Notes under the pieces: model-generated
The model's input: only the letters and a program-made list of their open reading frames with translations
What the model was told of the DNA's origin: nothing
Database searches by the model: none
Made by a program: the position numbers and the translations under genes
Origin: Mucilaginibacter endophyticus
GTDB lineage: Bacteria; Bacteroidota; Bacteroidia; Sphingobacteriales; Sphingobacteriaceae
Direction of reading: 5' to 3'
NCBI RefSeq assembly: GCF_003351025.1
Contig: NZ_QPCG01000004.1
Span: 496,001-560,000, forward strand
DNA length: 64,000 nt
Shown here: piece after piece, positions 15,821 to 23,025 of the stretch
Layout of the letters: the number at the start of each line of letters is the position of its first letter
Position numbering within the stretch: position 1 is the stretch's first letter

Positions 15821-15856
15821 TTCGCGCCTGTAATGAATCCAACATTACAGGTGCGA
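15821..15856. promoter_or_regulatory. 14-bp hairpin just upstream of the 7TM receptor gene
   Basis: TTCGCGCCTGTAAT and ATTACAGGTGCGAA pair with one mismatch around an 8-base loop, 23 bp before the ATG at 15880. CATCCTTTTT follows it. It can be read as a terminator for the upstream GH30 or as an operator or attenuator of the receptor gene. Confidence 0.6.
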
Positions 15857-15879
15857 AAAACATCCTTTTTGCTGAGCCT

Positions 15880-17796
15880 ATGTTTAAACTGCTACTGAGA
15901 TCATTTATCGGTATTGTTGTGTTTTGCTTATGCTTTTCAACAGGCATAAAGGCCCAAACTACCGTTCAAATAAATGATAATGTAAACCAGCACATTTTTG
16001 AATATAAGCAAATCATTTATTTTGAGGATACAACCGGAAAGCTCGGTCTGGATGGCATCCACGCCGCTTATCTTGCGGGTAAATTTCAGGCAAATCCGCA
16101 ACCTACCCCCGTTACCCAGCATAATAACTCGGCCTATTGGTACCGTATAAAAATTGGTAAGACCAATGCCACCAATAACAATTGGATCCTGGAGTTTTTT
16201 GATCAAACCATTGATAGCATTACCGTTTACTCGCCGGTCAATGATACTTACCGGGCAACTTCATTAGGCAGTAGTCATCCTTTTTCCGCCCGTTTCTACA
16301 AACACAAAAACTTTAGTGTAAACATAAACAGCAACCATGGGCCCGATGACGTTTATTACATCCGCATCCGTTCGGGGCACTCGGTTAATGTGATCATGGT
16401 TTTACGCACGGTAAGCCGGTTTATCGGCTATGCGCTTGACGAATATTTCTTTTTCGGTGTTTTTTACGGGATGATCCTGGTTTTTGGCCTGTATAATTTC
16501 ATGATGTTCATAGCCATGCGCCAGGTACAATACCTGTACTACATTATCTATAACCTGAGCATCGGCCTTTATGAAATGTGCGCCGATGGGATAGCCTACC
16601 AATACATCTGGCCGGATTATCCCGCATGGAACAACTATGCTTACGGTATAGCCTTGTTTTCGGCCAGTATTTTCGCCATTCTTTTCGCACAAAAACTCCT
16701 TAATTTAAAAGTTAACGCCCCTCGCTTAAACAAGGTGATAAAAGGGGTTATCGTTTTCAGATGTCTTTATTTCCTGGCCTGTATAACTATTAATATGGCC
16801 TGGTTCAATTACAAGATCATCGAATTTTTACCGCTATGCATCTCCTTTTATGCCGGTTGTTATGTACTGATCAAAGGCTATAAGCCGGCACGCTTTTTTG
16901 TTATCGGTTATACCTTCCTGCTTACGGGCTTTATCATTAAAACCTGCATAGCACTAAATATCTGGTGGCTTCCCGTTACCGAGTTTGATTATTATAGCCT
17001 GAGTGTTTGTTTTATTATGGAGATGCTGTTCATCTCTTTTGCTATAGGTGATAAGGTGCGGATCCTAAAAAAGGAAAAGGACGTTGCCCAGCAAAATATC
17101 ATAGCACAGATGAAGCAAAATGAGGAGCTGAAAGATACGCTTAACCGCAGTCTCGAAGTCCAGGTTCAGGAACGTACCCGTGAGCTGGTTGAAAAATCAT
17201 CAATGATTGCCGAACAAAATGAAGAACTGAAATCAGTTAACGAATTGCTGCAGCAACAAGCCGAAGAGATCTCGCGCATGAATGTGCTGCTCGAAAAAGA
17301 TAATATCATCCTGCACAACGATATCGAAAAAGTAACCCACGACAGGGTAATGCTCACCGAAGTTGATTTTGAAGAGTTCAGCCGCATTTATCCGGACAGG
17401 GAGACCTGTTTCAAATTCCTATCCGACCTGAAATGGGAACATGGCTATGCCTGCCGCAAGTGCAGCAACACCCACTATGGCAGCGGGCATCTCCCCTATA
17501 GTCGCAGATGTTCAAAATGTGGTTATGAAGAATCGGTGATAGCCTACACCATTCTGCAAAATACCCGCATCCCTATCAATAAAGCTTTTTATATGATCTT
17601 CCTGATGTACTCAACCAAGGGCAAGATCTCATCACATAAACTTTCCGAAATCCTCTCTATTCGCCAAAGTACTTGTTGGGCATATAGCTCACGCATCAAA
17701 AAAGTAATGGAGCAACGAAAAAAAGAGATCAAAAATGCCGGTGATAAAGGATGGAGCAAATTGGTGATTGATAATTCGGGAGCAGCAGATAAGTAA
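15880..17796 (+). CDS. 7TMR-DISM receptor fused to coiled coil and IS1595-type zinc-ribbon/HTH
   Basis: 638 residues: signal peptide (1-25); extracytoplasmic DISM beta-sandwich (about 30-170, with AYWYRIKI and NWILEF); seven membrane helices (about 185-393); cytoplasmic coiled coil (about 395-480). The last part is unusual. Residues 497-560 carry a zinc ribbon, Cys525-x-x-Cys528 and Cys544-x-x-Cys547, with the FLSDLKWEHGYACRKC and TRIPINKAFYMIFLMYSTKG patterns of the N-terminal domain of IS1595-family transposases. A helix-turn-helix-like stretch (about 581-608) follows. There is no DDE catalytic domain. I infer a membrane receptor with a domesticated DNA-binding output. It lies between two GH30 genes, suggesting glucan sensing. 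Confidence 0.85.
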   Translation: MFKLLLRSFIGIVVFCLCFSTGIKAQTTVQINDNVNQHIFEYKQIIYFEDTTGKLGLDGIHAAYLAGKFQANPQPTPVTQHNNSAYWYRIKIGKTNATNNNWILEFFDQTIDSITVYSPVNDTYRATSLGSSHPFSARFYKHKNFSVNINSNHGPDDVYYIRIRSGHSVNVIMVLRTVSRFIGYALDEYFFFGVFYGMILVFGLYNFMMFIAMRQVQYLYYIIYNLSIGLYEMCADGIAYQYIWPDYPAWNNYAYGIALFSASIFAILFAQKLLNLKVNAPRLNKVIKGVIVFRCLYFLACITINMAWFNYKIIEFLPLCISFYAGCYVLIKGYKPARFFVIGYTFLLTGFIIKTCIALNIWWLPVTEFDYYSLSVCFIMEMLFISFAIGDKVRILKKEKDVAQQNIIAQMKQNEELKDTLNRSLEVQVQERTRELVEKSSMIAEQNEELKSVNELLQQQAEEISRMNVLLEKDNIILHNDIEKVTHDRVMLTEVDFEEFSRIYPDRETCFKFLSDLKWEHGYACRKCSNTHYGSGHLPYSRRCSKCGYEESVIAYTILQNTRIPINKAFYMIFLMYSTKGKISSHKLSEILSIRQSTCWAYSSRIKKVMEQRKKEIKNAGDKGWSKLVIDNSGAADK

Positions 17797-17902
17797 TTAG
17801 TTTCAAGAGTATTAAAAAAGATCGTCATTCTTCGCTAAGCAGAATCGCAATGCATAGTGAAGAGGATCCTTCGTCACTACCCATGACATAATTAAAAATG
17901 GG

Positions 17903-17972
17903 GTCATGCTGAGCCTGTCGAAGCATAGCGGGGTGGGCCTCTGCGCACGTGCTTCGACAGGCTCAGCATGAC
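17903..17972. repeat. Dispersed palindrome (family D)
   Basis: GTCATGCTGAGCCTGTCGAA and TTCGACAGGCTCAGCATGAC are exact inverted arms with a GC-rich loop. The same core is at 2997-3107. Confidence 0.85.
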
Positions 17973-18313
17973 AAGCCACCCACAGCTAATCTTCCGTAGA
18001 AAGGCCCAAGTAGCCTTTACCCATATTGCCAGCCCTTCATACTTGCGCCAGTAAAAAGTGAAACCGGGAAGTTTTACACTGTCTACTTTTTACTCCTACC
18101 CCCTCTCCTGTTATTTATTTATAGCTCAAAGCTATAATTACTGCTTATTGCTTTAAAAGCAATTGTGAAATAAGCGTATCACAAAAAAATTTTCATTGCA
18201 ACAAAAACGTTGCACAGGCCATTTAAAGTAATTTTTACAGTTTTAAACCATGTGATGCAAGCGTATTAAAATCCATATAATACACTATAAATCAATTATT
18301 TATGAACATTTTA

Positions 18314-18346
18314 TTTGATTGATCCGTTTAAATTCCTGTAGATTTG
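18314..18346 (+). promoter_or_regulatory. Promoter of the second GH30 gene
   Basis: TTTG at 18314-18317, 21 bases of spacer, then TAGATTTG at 18339-18346. This fits the Bacteroidota -33 / -7 pattern (TTTG ... TAnnTTTG). Confidence 0.65.
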
Positions 18347-18443
18347 CTACAACCAATTTTAAGCTATACATAGCTCTGCTTTATGGAAAACAGTATTGTA
18401 TGGGCGCATCTGCCCCAAAACAATGCTTTGATATTCTTAAGCG

Positions 18444-18475
18444 ACAGTTAAATATCATTATATGTATTTAACTGT
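18444..18475. promoter_or_regulatory. 11-bp perfect inverted repeat in the GH30 leader
   Basis: ACAGTTAAATA and TATTTAACTGT are separated by 10 bases. They lie about 60 bp before the start codon and after the predicted promoter. The element could bind a dimeric regulator or form an RNA hairpin in the leader. Confidence 0.5.
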
Positions 18476-18535
18476 TGTATAGCGGCTTATGTGATGTTTT
18501 TTGAATATCAAATCAATCAACTAAATAATAACTAA

Positions 18536-20116
18536 ATGAAAATCAATTACAAATTAATGCGGCTTGCAGCCCTCACCCTGCTTTCTGCCGCTACTTTTTA
18601 CTCCTGTAAAAAGAATGTAAACGCCCCTGAAGCGCCTGATCAAAAGCAAAGCGGTACCGTGGCCCGCGCAGCCAACGAAGTAGTAAACGCCTGGCTTACA
18701 ACTGCCGACCAATCTAAGCTTTTACAGGCTCAAACTAGCTTTAACTTTGCTGCCGATGCCGGTACCAATGCAACAACCATTACGGTAGACGAAACCCAAA
18801 CCTACCAGGGCATCGATGGCTTTGGTTTTACCTTAACCGGTGGCAGCGCCGGACTGCTTAACGGCCTCGGAGCCAATCAAACCAATGTACTTAATGAGCT
18901 TTTTGGTACGGCCAACGGACAAATTGGTATCAGCTATATCCGTATCAGTATTGGTGCTTCCGACCTCAGCGCCAACGATTTTACCTACAACCAAACCGCC
19001 GGCGACTTTAACATGAACAACTTCAGCATCAGTGCCGAAAATCAGGACCTGCTGCCGATCCTTAAAAAGATCATCGCCATAAATCCATCCATCAAAATTA
19101 TAGCTACCCCATGGACAGCCCCCACCTGGATGAAGGTGAACACAACCGGTAATAACGGATACACCGGCGGTAGCTTAAACACAGCAGCCGGTTATTATGA
19201 TGCATACGCCCGCTACTTTGTAAAATATTTGCAGGCTATGCAGGCCCAGGGTATTACTATCGATGCCATTACACCTCAGAATGAGCCGCTTAATCCTTAC
19301 AACAACCCAAGCATGGTGATGCAGCCCAATGAGCAGGCTAATTTTATCAAAAACAACCTCGGGCCGCAAATCAGGGCGGCGGGTTTCCAAACCAAGATCA
19401 TAGCCTATGATCATAATACCGACAGAATAGATTATCCCGAAACCGTACTTGCCGATGGTGGTGCTAATCCTTACGTTGACGGCTCTGCATTTCACCTGTA
19501 CGCAGGCAATATCAGTTCTCTAACCGATGTGCATAATGCCTATCCTAACAAAAACGTTTACTTCACAGAGCAATGGGTTGGCGCACCAAGCAATTTTGGC
19601 GGCGACCTTTCATGGCACGTTAACACGCTGATTATTGGCGCAACCCGCAACTGGAGCCGTAACGTGCTTGAATGGAACCTTGCAGCCGATCCAAACAATA
19701 ACCCGCATACAGCAGGGGGCTGCAGCACCTGTTTAGGCGGCATCACCGTTAGCGGCACATCTATTACCCGTAACGTTGGTTATTATATCATCGGCCATGC
19801 CTCAAAATTTGTACGTCCGGGTGCTGTGCGTATCTCCTCAAACCTATCAGGCAGTATCCAAAATGTGGCTTTCAAAAACGCGGATGGTAGCAAAGTGCTT
19901 ATCGCCCTTAACAATGGCTCGTCAAGCACCAGCTTTAAAGTAAAATGGGGTGCCGAATCTTTCACTTACACTTTAGCCGCGGGTGCTGTAGCAACCTTTA
20001 AATGGACAGGCACACAATCAAGCGGTTCAAGCTCTGGCGCGCCTATTGGCTCTACTATCACCCTAAAAGGCTTTAATAATCAATATGTAAGCAGCGAAAT
20101 GGCACTCAGGCTATGA
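18536..20116 (+). CDS. GH30 family glucanase lipoprotein, fascin-like module cut off by frameshift
   Basis: 526 residues as read. The lipoprotein signal ends at Cys24 (FYSCKK). The GH30 domain is complete (about 50-500), with acid/base Glu250 (TPQNEPLN) and nucleophile Glu345 (FTEQWVG). After a Ser/Gly linker a beta-trefoil module starts (LKGFNNQYVSSE), but the frame breaks after 11-12 residues and ends as MALRL. The GH16 gene downstream has GAAAACGGCAC where this gene has GAAATGGCAC. Loss of one A from an A-run therefore shifts the frame near 20096-20099. The catalytic part should still work; the module is lost unless this is a read error. Nearest relative is the first GH30 gene at 14205. 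Confidence 0.92.
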   Translation: MKINYKLMRLAALTLLSAATFYSCKKNVNAPEAPDQKQSGTVARAANEVVNAWLTTADQSKLLQAQTSFNFAADAGTNATTITVDETQTYQGIDGFGFTLTGGSAGLLNGLGANQTNVLNELFGTANGQIGISYIRISIGASDLSANDFTYNQTAGDFNMNNFSISAENQDLLPILKKIIAINPSIKIIATPWTAPTWMKVNTTGNNGYTGGSLNTAAGYYDAYARYFVKYLQAMQAQGITIDAITPQNEPLNPYNNPSMVMQPNEQANFIKNNLGPQIRAAGFQTKIIAYDHNTDRIDYPETVLADGGANPYVDGSAFHLYAGNISSLTDVHNAYPNKNVYFTEQWVGAPSNFGGDLSWHVNTLIIGATRNWSRNVLEWNLAADPNNNPHTAGGCSTCLGGITVSGTSITRNVGYYIIGHASKFVRPGAVRISSNLSGSIQNVAFKNADGSKVLIALNNGSSSTSFKVKWGAESFTYTLAAGAVATFKWTGTQSSGSSSGAPIGSTITLKGFNNQYVSSEMALRL

Positions 20117-20418
20117 ATTGCAATCGCCCTACAGCATCTGCATGGGAGCAATTTCTTGTTGTTGATGCAGGGGCCGGCAAAATAGCGCTGCAGTCGATGG
20201 GTAAATATGTATCATCAGAAAACGGCACACAGGCCATTACCTGTAACCGCACAACGTATGGCGACTGGGAAAAATTTGACTGGGTACCTACAACCGACGG
20301 CAAGGTTACCTTAAGGGGCAATAACGGCAAATTTATCTCCAGCGCGAACGGCACGCAGGCCATGACATGTACCCGCGCTACGGCATCGGGCTGGGAAGCC
20401 TTTGGTGTAAACCAATAA
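20113..20418 (+). pseudogene. Detached fascin-like module of the second GH30 (out of frame)
   Basis: The 101 codons continue the interrupted module: MNCNRPTASAWEQF, then YVSSENGTQAITCNRTT and ending GWEAFGVNQ, which matches the C-terminus of the GH16 protein almost residue for residue. It overlaps the GH30 stop as ATGA, so re-initiation could make a separate 11-kDa protein, but that protein would have no export signal. The simplest reading is one original gene 18536-20418 with a single-base deletion. Confidence 0.85.
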
Positions 20419-20459
20419 TTACTTACGAAACCAATTAATTATTCATCAATACCATCATT

Positions 20460-21692
20460 ATGAAACAACTTTTAAACTTTGCGAAGAGTGCCGTTACCGC
20501 GTCGGCGTTCATGCTCTTAATTTCATCCTGCAGCAAGGATTTGAACAGGCCGGCACCTGCCATTAAAACAGCCGATGAAACAACAAGCGGCTCAAGCACC
20601 ACACCAAGGGCCGGTACGCTGCTCTGGAGCGATGAATTTAACGGCACCAGTGTTAACACAGCTAACTGGAACATTGATAACGGCAACCCCGGGGTTAACA
20701 ATGAAAAAGAATATTACCAATCGGCAAATGCCACGGTATCAGGAGGTTTCCTCACTATTACCGCCCGCAAGCAAACAGTTGGCGGTCAGCCGTATACATC
20801 GGCCAAATTGACTACTGCCGGTAAATACCAACCAACATCAGGTCGTATTGAGGCAAGCATCAAACTTCCGGGGGTTCAGGGTACCTGGCCCGCATTCTGG
20901 ATGCTGGGTGCAAATATCGGCACCGTAGGCTGGCCGCAATGCGGCGAAATAGATATTATGGAGCAGGTAAACACCTCCAATACTATTTTGGGCACCATGC
21001 ACTGGTATAACAACGGCGGCCATGTGCAATATGGCGGCAGCACTACCACAACGCCAACCGGCTTCCATACCTACGCGGTTGAATGGGATGCCAATTCTAT
21101 CCGCTGGTATGTAGATAATACCTTGTATGTAACCGGTAACATTGCCAATAACATTAACAATACCGGAGCGTTCCATAATCCGTTCTTTATCATCCTTAAC
21201 CTGGCTATCGGCGGCGATTTACCTGGTAATACCATTAACGATGGCGCGTTGCCTTGCAATATGGTGGTTGATTATGTGCGGGTTTATGACCTTTCCGGTA
21301 GCAGCACTAACCCACCTATTGGGCAAACTATTACCCTAAAAGGCTTTAACAACCAATACGTTAGCAGCGAAAACGGCACACAAGCCATGAATTGTAACCG
21401 TCCTACAGCATCGGCCTGGGAACAATTTACTGTAGTTGACGCAGGCGGCGGCAAAGTAGCGCTACAGGCTATGGGTAAATATGTATCAAGCGAAAATGGT
21501 ACTCAAGCCATCACCTGTAACCGCACTACCGTAGGCGACTGGGAAAAATTTGACTGGGTGCCAACTACCGACGGAAAAGTTACCTTCAGGGGTAATAACG
21601 GCAAATTTATCTCAAGCGAAAACGGTACTCAACCCATGACCTGTACCCGTGCAACAGCATCGGGCTGGGAGGCTTTTGGTGTAAATCAATAA
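20460..21692 (+). CDS. GH16 endo-beta-glucanase lipoprotein with fascin-like module
   Basis: 410 residues. The lipoprotein signal ends at Cys24 (ISSCSKD). The GH16 beta-jelly-roll covers about 52-278, with catalytic GEIDIMEQ: Glu163 nucleophile, Asp165, Glu168 acid/base. The beta-bulge form (extra residue) is typical of laminarinases (beta-1,3-glucanases). Residues 288-410 form a fascin-like beta-trefoil with three repeats of the YVSSENGTQ / NR / WEF type, probably a carbohydrate-binding or surface-binding module. It starts 41 bp after the GH30 module and is followed by a strong terminator, so GH30 and GH16 likely form one operon. Confidence 0.94.
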   Translation: MKQLLNFAKSAVTASAFMLLISSCSKDLNRPAPAIKTADETTSGSSTTPRAGTLLWSDEFNGTSVNTANWNIDNGNPGVNNEKEYYQSANATVSGGFLTITARKQTVGGQPYTSAKLTTAGKYQPTSGRIEASIKLPGVQGTWPAFWMLGANIGTVGWPQCGEIDIMEQVNTSNTILGTMHWYNNGGHVQYGGSTTTTPTGFHTYAVEWDANSIRWYVDNTLYVTGNIANNINNTGAFHNPFFIILNLAIGGDLPGNTINDGALPCNMVVDYVRVYDLSGSSTNPPIGQTITLKGFNNQYVSSENGTQAMNCNRPTASAWEQFTVVDAGGGKVALQAMGKYVSSENGTQAITCNRTTVGDWEKFDWVPTTDGKVTFRGNNGKFISSENGTQPMTCTRATASGWEAFGVNQ

Positions 21693-21709
21693 TTTAAAAT
21701 GATATATTT

Positions 21710-21742
21710 AGCCTGCCCTTGATTAAAAGGGCAGGCTTCTGT
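21710..21742 (+). terminator. Rho-independent terminator after GH16
   Basis: Perfect 11-bp stem AGCCTGCCCTT / AAGGGCAGGCT with a 6-base loop, followed by TCTGTTTT, 18 bp past the GH16 stop. Confidence 0.85.
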
Positions 21743-21757
21743 TTTATAAACCTATCC

Positions 21758-22651
21758 ATGAAAAAACTTACCGGCTTTTGTTTTTTTTGGCTGATGATAA
21801 GCACTCCTGTGTTATATGCCCAATCTGGTAATAACAAACTGCAGTTTAATATTACCGATGGCTATCAGCGCGAAAGCTTTCACTGGTCGATAGCCGGCAA
21901 CAGCAATGGTCAAAACCCTAATGTTTTTTCGGAATTAAAATGGACAAAACTCGGCGGACAAAATATTGCCGCATCCCTGCAATGGAATGTATATCAAAAG
22001 TTTAGTGTTTATGCTGATTATACCCGCCAATTTATCACATCGGGCACAGTAAATGATTCGGATTACAGCGGTGATAACCGCACCGGCAATACTTATAACG
22101 AAACGTTTAATGCAGGTAAAGGCCATACACAAGGCTGGGCTTTAGGCATTGGATATCAATTAATTAATGACAATTGGCTTAAGCTTACTCCTTATGCTGG
22201 CTACAGTGATAACAGGCAATCGTTATATTTATATGATGATGCTAACCGTTTTCCAGGCTTAAACAGTAGTTATCAAACCCAATGGAAAGGTGCATTTATT
22301 AAGGCTATAGCTTCATTTAAAATAATAGAAAAGTTAAGATTTAACGCCGATATCACCTATAACCAGGTAAGTTACAATGCACAGGGCAACTGGAATTTGA
22401 TCACTACTTTTCAGCATCCGGTTAGTTACCGCCACCATGCTAACGGCTATGGCTTAAATATGAATGGCACGTTGGCCTACTCCATCAGCAAACTTATGGC
22501 TATACAAGCCGGCGGCGGGTACCTGCACTGGCAAACCGGTAATGGTACCGACGAACTTTATCTCAACAGCGGAGAAGTTGATAAAACCCAGATGAATGGC
22601 GCATTCAGGAACGGATTTAGGGTATTTGGAGGGTTGGTAGTTTCACTGTAA
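21758..22651 (+). CDS. Outer-membrane beta-barrel protein (omptin/Protochlamydia OMP-like)
   Basis: 297 residues from the ATG at 21758. An in-frame TTG at 21719 is rejected because it lies inside the terminator and the signal peptide (MKKLTGFCFFWLMISTPVLYAQ) begins here. The mature part alternates amphipathic strands with aromatic girdles (LQWNVYQKFSVYADYTRQF, NWLKLTPYAGYSDNRQSLYLY) and ends in VFGGLVVSL, a typical barrel C-terminus. Probably about 10-12 strands. No enzyme motif is evident. The GH neighbours hint at a pore or surface role in glucan use, but the terminator in front means it needs its own promoter or read-through. Confidence 0.75.
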   Translation: MKKLTGFCFFWLMISTPVLYAQSGNNKLQFNITDGYQRESFHWSIAGNSNGQNPNVFSELKWTKLGGQNIAASLQWNVYQKFSVYADYTRQFITSGTVNDSDYSGDNRTGNTYNETFNAGKGHTQGWALGIGYQLINDNWLKLTPYAGYSDNRQSLYLYDDANRFPGLNSSYQTQWKGAFIKAIASFKIIEKLRFNADITYNQVSYNAQGNWNLITTFQHPVSYRHHANGYGLNMNGTLAYSISKLMAIQAGGGYLHWQTGNGTDELYLNSGEVDKTQMNGAFRNGFRVFGGLVVSL

Positions 22652-22687
22652 AGCTTTCTACGCTGACACCGGTTTTTAAAAAAACCG

Positions 22688-22801
22688 CCACCGCTCGGCT
22701 CCAGCCGAGTGGTAACTATCCCAAGGCCTCTGGCCTTTATACGGCATACACCGGCCGGGAGGCCGGGCAATAACTGACACTCGGCTGGAGCCGAGCGTCG
22801 G
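22688..22801. repeat. Dispersed palindrome (family B)
   Basis: Arms CCACCGCTCGGCTCCAGCCG and CTCGGCTGGAGCCGAGCG, with inner AGGCCTCTGGCCTT and GGCCGGGAGGCCGG hairpins. Homologous to 11581-11732. Confidence 0.85.
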
Positions 22802-22821
22802 CATGCGTTTTTTAAAAAACA

Positions 22822-22911
22822 TGTCATTCCGAGTGAAACGTGGCAACCGCACCTAAGCATAACCGCCCTGTATAGCATGCGATTGCTTCGTCGTCCCTCC
22901 TCGCAATGACA
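22822..22911. repeat. Dispersed palindrome (family C)
   Basis: TGTCATTCCGAG arm, the ATAGCATGCGATTGCTTCGTCG core and CTCGCAATGACA arm. Homologous to 11741-11831 and 40969-41052. Confidence 0.85.
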
Positions 22912-23025
22912 TGGTTTTAGTATATATCTCACCACAAATCGTCATAAAATCATCATTCATTGAGCTGATTATTACTTAGTTTAGATTGCTGTAAACCATC
23001 ATTTAAACCCTTAATACCGCTCCCG

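Larger units (their letters stand above)
17797..18535. other. 739-bp regulatory/intergenic region before the second GH30
   Basis: No gene was found. The left third holds palindromic repeats: a worn family C-like copy at about 17823-17890 and family D at 17903-17972. The right half is A/T-rich and holds a good promoter (18314-18346) and an 11-bp inverted repeat (18444-18475). The leader of the GH30 mRNA would be about 180 bases. Confidence 0.7.
22652..23025. other. Intergenic region with family B and C palindromes
   Basis: No gene. It holds family B (22688-22801) and family C (22822-22911) in the same order as at 11581-11831, followed by about 110 bp of A/T-rich leader to GH97. Confidence 0.7.

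Noticed and set aside
15880..17796. Insertion sequence (IS1595) disrupting a receptor gene
   Set aside because: The frame is continuous through the junction, no inverted ends or target duplication are seen and the DDE part is absent; a fusion explains it better.
20113..20418. Independent small fascin-like gene
   Set aside because: No export signal or ribosome site; it is the displaced end of the GH30 gene.
21719..21757. Upstream TTG start of the beta-barrel protein
   Set aside because: It lies inside the terminator hairpin of GH16, and the ATG at 21758 starts the signal peptide.
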